Counted from the first letter of the stretch, positions 45,986 to 54,135 are shown. The stretch is DNA of 64,000 nt from Endozoicomonas euniceicola (GCF_025562755.1 NZ_CP103300.1:1563501-1627500), one strand, 5' to 3'. Made by a program: numbers and translations. Notes: a model not told the origin generated them from the sequence alone.

Positions 45986-46453
45986 TTAGAGGAACTTACA
46001 GAATTGATTTCTGTACTCTCCCACTTCGTCGGTGATTTCATCAACCGGCATAACCATTTCCATCATTCCAACTTGCTCTTCGTAAACATCAGCGTCAACT
46101 TCATCCTTGATCTCTGTGTCTACAATATGGTGTACTCGAAGTCCCAACTGGACTCCGGCCAATGGTCCTGCAAAAGTCGGGTCGCCGTTAGTCACGGTTT
46201 CAGCTGCCAGGCCAGAGGCCTCGGCTTCTGCGCCGCCCAGAACAACAACAATGTTCTCAGCGCCGTGCTTATCGGTTAATTCCTTGACTCGCTTTTGATT
46301 TTCAAGATCCATTGCGCCTGCGGAAGTTCAGACGAAACACTCGGTAGTACTGAACACAACTTCGGCACCGGCGGTCTTTACACATTCTTCAATGGCAGGA
46401 CCTGGTACGCCGTCGCGATCACCGAGTATTACGACTTTCTTACCTTGCAGCAT
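45986..46453 (-). CDS. grdA: glycine reductase component A, selenoprotein GrdA (Sec at UGA)
   Basis: Small selenoprotein that carries the carboxymethyl group on its selenium and is re-reduced by thioredoxin. Reading UGA at 46328-46330 as selenocysteine gives 155 residues from ATG 46453 (AGAGG 9 nt upstream). The redox motif is C39-F-V-U42 in [16 protein letters not shown], the invariant GrdA signature. The N-terminus [20 protein letters not shown] and the downstream part ([20 protein letters not shown]) match the family. A gene caller blind to Sec would annotate only the 108-codon piece after the UGA. Confidence 0.96.
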
Positions 46454-46605
46454 GGTAAAAAACCTCTTAATCGTAATAAGTGATTAAATTAAATTACGTT
46501 TTCAAAAAAGAAAACACCCCTATTCAGTTAACCATTAATAATGAACAATCAACTTGATCCAACAACAATTAATGGCTAACGAATCCCTTTAAAAAACCAT
46601 CAATA

Positions 46606-46923
46606 TTAAATGTAACGCTTGATGGCTTCTTCAATTTGATCAGCTTCCAGCTCTTCACCGGTCAGATGTTCAATCTTTTCACCGTCTTTATAGAAAACGA
46701 TAGAAGGAAGACCCATAACACCCTGGCCCATAGCTACACGGCGGTTGCCTTTAATATTGAGTTTGGCAAACTTCATTTCGCTTTCGTAGCGACCTGCCAA
46801 CTCTACAACATCCGGCATTAATTCTAAACACCTTCCACAGCTTTCGCCCCAGAAATCAACCATGGCAACGCCCTGGTGTTCTTTGATTTCACTGTCGAAG
46901 TTTTCTTTGCCCAGCTCGATCAT
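46606..46923 (-). CDS. trxA: thioredoxin of the glycine reductase system, CGRC active site
   Basis: A 105-residue thioredoxin that should pass electrons from TrxB to GrdA. The active site is C29-G-R-C32 in FWGESCGRCLELMP instead of the standard WCGPC. The cis-proline is in GLPSIVFYKDG. Variant CxxC motifs also occur in clostridial glycine-reductase thioredoxins. It lies 62 bp after trxB and 152 bp before grdA on the same strand, supporting a dedicated role. Confidence 0.93.
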   Translation of the reverse strand: MIELGKENFDSEIKEHQGVAMVDFWGESCGRCLELMPDVVELAGRYESEMKFAKLNIKGNRRVAMGQGVMGLPSIVFYKDGEKIEHLTGEELEADQIEEAIKRYI

Positions 46924-46985
46924 TTTATTTCCCCAAGCAGGTTATTTAAAATCAACTTGTTTATCAACAGGCAGTTTTTAATTAT

Positions 46986-48191
46986 TTAAAACAATTCTTC
47001 TAATTTTTCCGCAGAAGGTGTTTCAACGCGTTTTAAAGCTTCACCTTCCCGGAAACGAATTACCGTTGGAATACTGGCAATTTCGTAGCGATCTGCAATG
47101 TTTCTACTTTTATAAGTATCAATGGTAACGACTTTCAAACCGTGCTCTTCAGCCTGGGTTTCCAGCTGCGACATCAATTCAAGACTTTGCTTGTCCAGTG
47201 GGTTCCAGAAAGCCACCAGCCGGTCTTCTTTCGCTTCCAGAACCGAATGACTCCAGTGTTCTTCTTCGGCGATATAACGCTCGGCGGCAACAGCGGCAAC
47301 AGCACCATCTCCGGCAGCGGTTACTACCTGTCTCAGCCACTTGTCGTTGACATCACCCGCTCCGAAGACACCCGGCATGCTGGTTGCCATTTTATCGTCG
47401 ACTTTGATGTAGCCTCGATTCAGTTCAACAGCACCTTCCAGGAATTCAGTGTTCGGCACAGTGCCAACAAACATGAATACACCGTCGGTGTCGTGTTCGG
47501 TAATCTCACCGGTCTTCAGGTTCTTGATGCGAACCCCGTTAACCAGCTCATCGCCACAGATTTCTTCAACGGTAGAGTTCCAGATGAAGCTGATCTTGTC
47601 GTTAGCCAGCGCCTGTTCCTGGGCTGTACGGTCGGCATCCATAGTGCCTTCGTCGTGCAGTACGACCATGCGGACACTGTTGACGAATTTAGTCAGGAAA
47701 ACGGATTCTTCAACAGCCGTGTTACCACTGCCTACAACGATAATATCCAGGTCTTCAAAGAACTCCGCGTCACAGGTGGCGCAGTAAGCAACGCCTTTAG
47801 CGGTGAATTCTCTTTCACCTTTAATGCCCAGAATTCTCGGATTAGCACCGGTTGCAACAATAACAGACTTAGCCTGATAAACAGTGCCGTCTTTGGTGGT
47901 GACTTCTTTCGTGAAGCCATCCTCAGCCATTTTCAGGCCGCTGACCATACCACGCTGAAATTCGACACCAAACTTATCGCAGTGCTCTCTGAATTTATCC
48001 ATCAGAGCCGGGCCAGTGGATTCAACGATACCGGGATAATTTTCCAGCTCGTTGGTTTTAGCACATTGGCCACCGGTTCTGGCACTCCCCTCGAGCACCA
48101 GCGTTTTCATCTTCCCCCGTCCACAGTAAACCCCTGCGGACAAACCACCGGCACCCCCGCCGATGATTAGTACATCATAAACTTCTGACAC
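46986..48191 (-). CDS. trxB: thioredoxin reductase with degenerate C-terminal thioredoxin fold
   Basis: NADPH-dependent flavoprotein reductase for the TrxA-GrdA chain. FAD binding is at GGGAGG (11-16), the redox centre is C137-A-T-C140 in VAYCATCDAEFF, NADPH binding is VVGSGNTAVEES, and FAD again GVFGAGDVNDKWLRQV. Typical enzymes end near residue 315. This one has 401 residues, with an added domain that looks like thioredoxin: VAFWNPLDKQSLELMSQLET, a VVTIDTYKSRNIADRYEI strand-helix, then SIPTVIRFREGEAL with a cis-proline. Both cysteines of the CxxC are absent (W-NPLDKQ). It is the first gene of the operon. Confidence 0.93.
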   Translation of the reverse strand: MSEVYDVLIIGGGAGGLSAGVYCGRGKMKTLVLEGSARTGGQCAKTNELENYPGIVESTGPALMDKFREHCDKFGVEFQRGMVSGLKMAEDGFTKEVTTKDGTVYQAKSVIVATGANPRILGIKGEREFTAKGVAYCATCDAEFFEDLDIIVVGSGNTAVEESVFLTKFVNSVRMVVLHDEGTMDADRTAQEQALANDKISFIWNSTVEEICGDELVNGVRIKNLKTGEITEHDTDGVFMFVGTVPNTEFLEGAVELNRGYIKVDDKMATSMPGVFGAGDVNDKWLRQVVTAAGDGAVAAVAAERYIAEEEHWSHSVLEAKEDRLVAFWNPLDKQSLELMSQLETQAEEHGLKVVTIDTYKSRNIADRYEIASIPTVIRFREGEALKRVETPSAEKLEELF

Positions 48192-48626
48192 GGCATTTCA
48201 CCCATTATTTTTCTGTTTGCAGAGGCTGCGTGAAAAACAACCTTTAACAAAAAATATCAGTTTCATGTATGAACTGTTTCTGGAGACCAGCAGATGCCAC
48301 AACCCTGCAAACGACTTAAAGTATCAGGAGCCTGCAAGGATGTTTCGACCAGTTCCTAAGTTGGTGGACATAATGCGATGACTGTCGTCTTTATGTATTG
48401 ATCTGAAACAATATTTCGAATTGGAAACTAAATTTTCATTTAAAAACAGAGACAAGCAACAGGTATCGTTCATCTCCTGTGACTGCTCCCTCAGCTAAAG
48501 AGGCTGTCGCAAAAGGGCGGAATACCAGAACATATCGCTGCCCCCCCCGGCACTCATGTGCAACCGTGGATTATTTTTCCTCTCCAGGTTTCGGGACGGC
48601 TCTGTTTTCACTACAAAGTGGAAGCA
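48192..48626. other. upstream region of the grd operon
   Basis: About 435 bp between trxB and the 234-residue gene, both on the minus strand. It must hold the operon promoter. I looked for a glycine riboswitch here and found no matching aptamer core on either strand. A C8 run occurs near 48540. The short plus-strand frame 48479-48718 is not credible. Confidence 0.45.
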
Positions 48627-49331
48627 TCATTTCTGACTCTTTTTTTGAGGTGGTGATAAAGTATCTGAGCTTTCGGAAAGTTTCCTTTTTCGGGAACCAG
48701 CCGCATTTCCACTATTAATTGAAACAGCACTTTCCGGGACAGTTACTAATTTATAGGGACCGTGAAAGTAGACTGAATCAGTATTATAACCGTCTCTCAA
48801 GGCATAATGACCGTTTTCGAAATTTATGCCCGGCTCTTCAGAGTGCTCTATCAGATACCCAACCGAATAAATAAACTGATCTACACATTCATATTTGCTG
48901 TTATCAACGTCAGTAGATCGAAATGATTCTACGGGCATGAACAGGTAGCACAAAAATGGGGTGAGGCGACGAAGCTCAGTGACCGATTTTGTATCCAGTC
49001 CATAGTGAACGTGGTGCGAGAAAGGTTTACTTCGCTTATGCATTGCCAGGCAATGATTTTTCTCATCGTGATGAATACAAAAGCGAATGAGTTCATGATA
49101 GAAACTTCTTGGGACGAAAGGGTAATTATATATATCCGGACGACAGTAAGTTGTTATAACCAGAAAATCATATTGGACCAGCTGCGTTAAAATAATATGA
49201 CCAGCATCATCAGGTATTTCAGGTATTACATAAGTAATGTTGTACTCATACGGGGTGCACCCAAGCTTGGAATCCCGCAAGGGGTATTCTAAATTTACTT
49301 CTCCACCACCAGCATAAGAATAATAAGGCAT
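48627..49331 (-). CDS. hypothetical protein, paralog 1, with NLS-like tail
   Basis: A 234-residue protein with no recognised family. It shares most of its length with the next gene upstream (49412-50014): LGCTPYEYNITYV, EIPDDAGHIILTQ, QYDFLVITTYC, HDEKNHC, AMHKRS, PGINFENGHYALRDGYN, FHGPYKL. Repeated His, Cys and Asp (HDEKNHC, CIHH) could bind metal. Unlike its paralog it ends in a basic tail at residues 213-234 (SRKRKLSESS...PPQKKSQK) that looks like a bipartite nuclear localisation signal. A 19-bp palindrome lies 25 bp before the start. Confidence 0.75.
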   Translation of the reverse strand: MPYYSYAGGGEVNLEYPLRDSKLGCTPYEYNITYVIPEIPDDAGHIILTQLVQYDFLVITTYCRPDIYNYPFVPRSFYHELIRFCIHHDEKNHCLAMHKRSKPFSHHVHYGLDTKSVTELRRLTPFLCYLFMPVESFRSTDVDNSKYECVDQFIYSVGYLIEHSEEPGINFENGHYALRDGYNTDSVYFHGPYKLVTVPESAVSINSGNAAGSRKRKLSESSDTLSPPQKKSQK

Positions 49332-49355
49332 AGCAGTCGTTTTCGACTTTTCCAG

Positions 49356-49374
49356 AAACTGTGCAGTACAGTTT
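49356..49374. promoter_or_regulatory. 19-bp palindrome before paralog 1
   Basis: AAACTGTGCAGTACAGTTT, arms AAACTGT/ACAGTTT, located 25 bp before the start codon. The same position before paralog 2 has a palindrome with compensating base changes. Possible operator or mRNA hairpin. Confidence 0.65.
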
Positions 49375-49411
49375 AGCCGAAAGTGCCATATCCTTAAGCG
49401 GTAATGCCAAC

Positions 49412-50014
49412 TTACGGGACTGTCATCAATTTATAAGGACCGTGAAAGTAGGCTGAATCAGGATTATAACCATCTCTCAAGGCGTAATGACCGTTTTCAA
49501 AATTTATGCCTGGCTGTTCAGGGTGATTTACCAGATACCTGACCGCATAAATAAGCTGATCAGCAGATTTATGCTTGCTGTTATCAACGCTGGTAGATTG
49601 AAATGATTCTATGGGCAGGAACAGGTAGTACAAAACGTGGTAGAGGCTCCAAAGGTCAGTGGCAAGACATTTTTCCACCCCTAAGTGCATGTGGAACGAG
49701 CTAGGACTACTTCGTTTATGCATCGCACGGCAATGATTTTTCTCATCGTGCAGAATATAAAAGTAATAGAGCTTGTCACGAAGATTCTCTGGGCACAAGC
49801 AACGCCTATCGTACACTAACGGATAACAGTAGGTTGTGATAACCAGAAAATCATACTGAACCACCTGCGTTAAAATAATATGACCAGCATCATCAGGTAT
49901 TTCAGGCATTACATAAGTAATGTTGTACTCATACGGGGTGCATCCAAGTTTGGAATCCTGCAAGGGGTATTCTAAATTAAATTCTCCACCACCAGCATCA
50001 GGATAATAAAGCAT
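49412..50014 (-). CDS. hypothetical protein, paralog 2
   Basis: A 200-residue paralog of the adjacent gene, arisen by tandem duplication that included about 50 bp of upstream DNA. ATG at 50014 is chosen because it matches the start of paralog 1 (MxYYxxAGGGExNLEYPL); the frame is open to 50047. It lacks the basic C-terminal tail and stops after FHGPYKLMTVP. It has no signal peptide or membrane segment. Function is unknown. It sits between the grd operon and selA, transcribed away from selA. Confidence 0.75.
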   Translation of the reverse strand: MLYYPDAGGGEFNLEYPLQDSKLGCTPYEYNITYVMPEIPDDAGHIILTQVVQYDFLVITTYCYPLVYDRRCLCPENLRDKLYYFYILHDEKNHCRAMHKRSSPSSFHMHLGVEKCLATDLWSLYHVLYYLFLPIESFQSTSVDNSKHKSADQLIYAVRYLVNHPEQPGINFENGHYALRDGYNPDSAYFHGPYKLMTVP

Positions 50015-50038
50015 AACGGTCGTTTTCCACTTTACCAG

Positions 50039-50057
50039 AAACTGCACAGTGCAGTTT
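50039..50057. promoter_or_regulatory. 19-bp palindrome before paralog 2
   Basis: AAACTGCACAGTGCAGTTT, a perfect palindrome with 9-bp arms around one A, 25 bp before the start codon. It matches the site before paralog 1 apart from changes that keep the symmetry. Confidence 0.7.
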
Positions 50058-50305
50058 AGCCGAAAGTGCCATCCCCCAATACGTCAATGAATAGCTATAG
50101 ACATGGCGAAAGCAGCGAACAGCCACCTCGCTACGCAATGCCACTATGGACGGAGCACTCCGCAGAGTTTGGTAAATAAACCCATTTATTGACACAGCTC
50201 AAACCATGTTTTCACAGGCATACCGGTTACGGCAAACCGATATAGCATTGCGCAGAAAACCAGCATAAAAAGAGAGCATTTACCTGAATCGCCACACGGT
50301 AGGCC

Positions 50306-51685
50306 ATGAACTCCATATCAAAGGGATTTGCACGCATCCCCCAGGTTGAACAACTGCTTCAGGAACCTGAATTTTCTTCTTATATCCATAAACTCAGTCG
50401 TCCGATGGTGTTGGATGCCATTCGCAAAGTGCTGGCTGATGTCCGGCGCAGCGGTGTGCTTTCTGAACCTGACGCGCAGGCAGAATCCATTAACCGAACC
50501 ATTTACCAGGGGATTCATCAACAGTGCTGCCGCCTGTTACAAAAACGGCACCAGAAAGTCATTAATGCCACTGGCACTATTGTTCATACCAACCTGGGTC
50601 GCTCCCCCATTCAACCGGCGGTCTGGGAAGCAGTCAGCCAGGTCAATACGGGGCAGAGTAACCTCGAAATCAAGCTGTCCGATGGCAAACGGGGTCAACG
50701 TAAAGGGCTTGTGGATAACCTGCTGGCAAAGCTGACCGGCGCAGACGATGCGCTGGTCGTTAATAACAATGCGTCGTCTGTTTACCTGATGCTTAATGAG
50801 CTGGCTGCCGGGAAAGAAGTCATTGTCTCCCGTGGTGAACAGATTCAGATTGGGGGTGGCTTCAGAATTCCTGACATGCTGGCACTGTCCGGCGCCAAGC
50901 TGGTTGAGGTCGGCACCACCAATATAACGACGACTGACGACTATCTGGAGGCGGTAACCGACAATACCGCCATGGTCTTGATGGTTCATACCTCCAATTT
51001 TGCGATTCGTGGCTTTACCGAATCGCCTGATATCAACGAGCTGTCCAGAAAGCTACCCGACCATGTACTGCTGGCAGTCGATCAGGGTTCCGGACTCACT
51101 ACCGAGCGGTTTGCCGCTGAAGAAACCCCGGTATCGTCCTACATTAAGTCCGGTGCCGATCTCGTCTGCTTTTCCGGTGACAAAATTATGGGCGGGCCAC
51201 AGGCCGGTATTGTCTGTGGCAAGCGGAAACTGGTTCAACAACTGGAAAAGAACCCCCTGATGAGGGTTCTGCGCCCTGGACGGGTGGTTTACTCATTGCT
51301 GGAAGAACTGCTGGTGCGCAAGCTCAACAAACAGCCTGAAGGCATGGGGCTTGCGGAGCGGGTCACCCACCATCCAGAGACGATCAGGGACCGGGCAATG
51401 AGCCTTATAAGCGGCATGGAAGAACACCTTGAACTGGTTGAATCACAGATGATCGTCGGTGGTGGCGCCCTTCCCGATGAACACTTCCCCTCCTGGAACC
51501 TGGAACTAAACGACGCACGCCCTGCCAAAACCGTATTAAGCGAATTAAGAGCCATGCCCGTTCCTGTTATTGGTGTGATCCGGAACAACCGGGTTCAACT
51601 CAATATTGCGTCAGTGCTCCCCCAGGATCTTGGCGGTCTGAAAGAACAGCTTCAGAGTTATTTTTCTACAGGAAACCCAGTGTGA
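50306..51685 (+). CDS. selA: L-seryl-tRNA(Sec) selenium transferase
   Basis: PLP enzyme that turns Ser-tRNA(Sec) into Sec-tRNA(Sec) with selenophosphate. The 459-residue product has the conserved KVINATGTIVHTNLGRSP, VVNNNASSVYLML, RGEQIQIGGGFRIPDM and the PLP lysine K293 in CFSGDKIMGGPQAG. Its stop overlaps the selB GTG start by 4 nt. The roughly 250 bp upstream, shared with the divergent paralog 2 gene, should contain its promoter. Confidence 0.98.
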   Translation: MNSISKGFARIPQVEQLLQEPEFSSYIHKLSRPMVLDAIRKVLADVRRSGVLSEPDAQAESINRTIYQGIHQQCCRLLQKRHQKVINATGTIVHTNLGRSPIQPAVWEAVSQVNTGQSNLEIKLSDGKRGQRKGLVDNLLAKLTGADDALVVNNNASSVYLMLNELAAGKEVIVSRGEQIQIGGGFRIPDMLALSGAKLVEVGTTNITTTDDYLEAVTDNTAMVLMVHTSNFAIRGFTESPDINELSRKLPDHVLLAVDQGSGLTTERFAAEETPVSSYIKSGADLVCFSGDKIMGGPQAGIVCGKRKLVQQLEKNPLMRVLRPGRVVYSLLEELLVRKLNKQPEGMGLAERVTHHPETIRDRAMSLISGMEEHLELVESQMIVGGGALPDEHFPSWNLELNDARPAKTVLSELRAMPVPVIGVIRNNRVQLNIASVLPQDLGGLKEQLQSYFSTGNPV

Positions 51686-53517
51686 ACAATCCAGTAAAAG
51701 ACGCAACACTCAGGGCAATCATTGGTACAGCGGGTCATGTTGATCACGGCAAAACCGCTTTGATTAAAAGCCTGACCGGCATGAATACGGCTCGAAGCCA
51801 TGAAGAAGCCAGGGGCATGACACTGGACTTGGGCTTTGCCCACTTTAATGACGATGATGGCAATACCATCGGCGTAATTGATGTACCCGGTCATGAGCGT
51901 TTTATCCGCAACATGGTGGCCGGAGTCTGGAGCCTGGACCTGGTGCTGCTCGTGGTGGCTGCCGATGAGGGCTGGATGCCCATGACCACCGAGCACCTGA
52001 GCGTGGCAAAAGCGATGGGGGTCAGGAACGTGATTCTCTGCATCAACAAATGCGACACGGTAGATGCCGATACACTGTCTCTGGTGGAAGAAGACGCTCT
52101 GGAACACTGCATGGATATCCTGGGTGATATTCCGGAATCCATCTGTGTGTCGGCCCTGAATGGTGACAATGTAGACGCCCTAAGACGACTTGTTGCACGA
52201 CAGTTGTTAAATGCTCCGGAGAGAGTCACAGCCCAGCACAGTCATGTTTACATCGACCGGGTATTTACCGTCAACGGTATAGGCACAGTGGTCACTGGCA
52301 GTCTGGCGGGTGACAGTCTGAAAATCGGTGACCGGATGAAACTCTACCCCAGTGGCAAAGAAGTCCAGGTACGCACACTGCAATCCTATCACCAGAATCT
52401 GCAAGAAGCGCACCCCGTCTCAAGGGTAGCGGTGGGGCTGAAAGGTGTTAGTCGTAAAGAGCTGGAACGTGGTCACTGTCTCGTCAGCCTTGAGTCAGCC
52501 TGTACCCTGACCGATCAGCTCTTTGTGCGTATGGATATGCCTGAAGAGGACATTAATAAAAACCGGAAAAACCGGGAAGTAGAAGTCGCCGTTGGCACCT
52601 GGCATGGGCTGGGGCAGCTGGTAAACATCCGCGGAACCCGGCTGGGACGATTAAAGCTGACCACGCCCGCGCCCTGCTTCTGGGGCCAGTCTCTCGCTAT
52701 GATTCGTCATGGTGGTAGCGAACTGGTCTATAGCGGGCAGATTGTCTGGACTGATGATATTGATGTACACCGTCGTAAGCCTTTGCAGAAATTACTGGAT
52801 AACCTGCCCGAACAGCTTGAGCCTCTTGACCAGGTTCGCCTCCGTCTGAACCTGCACGGTTATGCACCGGCAACCGGATTATCTGAAAGCGATCTGGGTG
52901 ATGATTACCGCTGGCAGGGAGAGTGGATTCTCAGCCATAGCTTTATCGCCGACACTCTGACAAAGATCATGGCTCTGTTTGAACAGGGCGGTGAAAGTGC
53001 TGCTATGACTCTGGGAGAAATCAGTTCTCGCCTGAAGGTTGAAGCAGCGGTACTGGATTTGCTCTTACAGCAGCTTAAGCAGGAAGAGAAACTGTTTATG
53101 AAGCGGGATGCCTGGATGCAGGGTACAGGAGCTTCTGAAGATGACTTAGGGGCAGATGCCAGAGCCTTGCTGAAAATGATTGATGAGTCGGGCAAAAATG
53201 GCTTTGAAGCCACAAAAGTGAAAGTACCCGGTGCCCAGAAATTGCTGAGGAACCTGGTAAGACAAGGCTTTGTGACTCCGTTTGAGGGCAAGATTTACTA
53301 CACCACTGACCTCTACAACCAGCTTGTGCAAGAGATTCTGAAGGGGCTTCAGGTGGAGGAGCGCTTTGCCCTTGCCCATGTCAAAGAGCGTACCGGGCTT
53401 AGCCGTAAATACATGATTCCTCTGTTAAGCCGAATGGAGCTTGATGGCTGGGTTCGCAGAGATGACAACGAACGTATCGTTTTAAAGCTACCAGAAGCAG
53501 ACCGGATTGCTGCCTGA
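51682..53517 (+). CDS. selB: selenocysteine-specific elongation factor
   Basis: GTPase that brings Sec-tRNA to UGA codons marked by SECIS hairpins. The 611-residue product has G1 GHVDHGKT (18-25), G3 DVPGHERF and G4 NKCD, then EF-Tu-like beta-barrel domains. The C-terminal winged-helix series (about residues 410-605, e.g. LAHVKERTGLSRKYMIPLLS, then RMELDGWVRR) binds SECIS RNA. The start is GTG at 51682, overlapping the selA stop (GTGA). It decodes grdA and grdB in this island. Confidence 0.98.
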   Translation: MNNPVKDATLRAIIGTAGHVDHGKTALIKSLTGMNTARSHEEARGMTLDLGFAHFNDDDGNTIGVIDVPGHERFIRNMVAGVWSLDLVLLVVAADEGWMPMTTEHLSVAKAMGVRNVILCINKCDTVDADTLSLVEEDALEHCMDILGDIPESICVSALNGDNVDALRRLVARQLLNAPERVTAQHSHVYIDRVFTVNGIGTVVTGSLAGDSLKIGDRMKLYPSGKEVQVRTLQSYHQNLQEAHPVSRVAVGLKGVSRKELERGHCLVSLESACTLTDQLFVRMDMPEEDINKNRKNREVEVAVGTWHGLGQLVNIRGTRLGRLKLTTPAPCFWGQSLAMIRHGGSELVYSGQIVWTDDIDVHRRKPLQKLLDNLPEQLEPLDQVRLRLNLHGYAPATGLSESDLGDDYRWQGEWILSHSFIADTLTKIMALFEQGGESAAMTLGEISSRLKVEAAVLDLLLQQLKQEEKLFMKRDAWMQGTGASEDDLGADARALLKMIDESGKNGFEATKVKVPGAQKLLRNLVRQGFVTPFEGKIYYTTDLYNQLVQEILKGLQVEERFALAHVKERTGLSRKYMIPLLSRMELDGWVRRDDNERIVLKLPEADRIAA

Positions 53518-53527
53518 GGAAAGAACC

Positions 53528-53941
53528 ATGAGTGCATACAACAGTGATCGTATTCTGCTGATCAGCAACAACCCCAAAGTGGAAATAAAGCTGGAAGCCT
53601 TTCAACAGGAAAGCTGCGACAGCTATCAACAAGTATTATTCAAAGCGAGGGATCATATACACGGCGGTGCCCGACTGTTAACACACCCGCTGGCTGGCAG
53701 TGTAAAACCCGGAGAAAGCCCTTATCGCTCTGTAGCCGTTTCCCGACAAAAGGGCGAACTGGATATGCGCTCACTGGAAGTGATTGAGTCTGCCATTGAG
53801 CGCTTCAGCATCATGACGGCCCACCGAGATGAAAGGCAGTACCCACAGCAGACGATGGAAGACTTCCAGCTGATTGATTTTAATCTGCTGCTGACGGGGC
53901 TTGAGTCTGTTACAGGGAGGATAGAAGGCGTGACAAAATAG
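53528..53941 (+). CDS. grdX: GrdX family protein
   Basis: A 137-residue protein similar to GrdX, which accompanies glycine and betaine reductase operons in clostridia and has no settled function. Recognised segments are LLISNNPKVE near the start, KARDHIHGGARLLTHPLAGS, VKPGESPYRSVAVS, and LEVIESAIERF. ATG at 53528 with GAGGAAAG upstream is chosen. It lies 10 bp after selB, so it appears co-transcribed with selA-selB and apart from the grd operon, an unusual placement. Confidence 0.82.
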   Translation: MSAYNSDRILLISNNPKVEIKLEAFQQESCDSYQQVLFKARDHIHGGARLLTHPLAGSVKPGESPYRSVAVSRQKGELDMRSLEVIESAIERFSIMTAHRDERQYPQQTMEDFQLIDFNLLLTGLESVTGRIEGVTK

Positions 53942-53949
53942 CCTTTGAC

Positions 53950-54135
53950 AAAGGGACTAGGAGCCTGACCGAGAATAGCGCCCGTAGCGAGGACGGCAGA
54001 AAATTGAGGATGAAAATTTGGTTTTGTGAGGAGAATAGCGAGCTATTTGACGAACAAAATCGAATTTTCAGACCAATTTACTGCCGCCGCAGTAGGGCAG
54101 TCTATTCTCGGTCAGGCTCCTAGATAAGTCCCTTT
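53950..54135. repeat. 186-bp long foldback element
   Basis: Perfect 22-bp arms at 53957-53978 and 54102-54123 (starting CTAGGAGCCTGACCGAG). Outer arms AAAGGGAC (53950-53957) and GTCCCTTT (54128-54135) extend them, and further inner complementarity includes GGCAG/CTGCC and TGAAAATT/AATTTTCA. The whole element can fold into one imperfect hairpin, ending in a T6 run. It resembles a MITE-like repeat and probably also ends the selA-selB-grdX transcript. The right flank to 54233 holds no gene. Confidence 0.88.

Noticed and set aside
45986..46453. grdA as a frameshifted or nonsense pseudogene
   Set aside because: The in-frame UGA falls exactly at the known Sec position (CxxU), both flanks are conserved, and selA/B/C/D are adjacent.
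47142..48170. 342-codon plus-strand open frame
   Set aside because: Antisense to trxB, which has all flavoprotein motifs.
48282..48320. Sigma54 promoter upstream of trxB
   Set aside because: A TGCCAC...TGCAA pattern is present, but the key GG and GC elements are not in the right form on either strand.
48192..48626. Glycine riboswitch upstream of the grd operon
   Set aside because: Searched by eye on both strands for the conserved aptamer core; only a vague resemblance around 48490-48515, without the required paired elements.
48479..48718. 79-codon plus-strand frame
   Set aside because: Overlaps the conserved paralog gene antisense and has no supporting signal.
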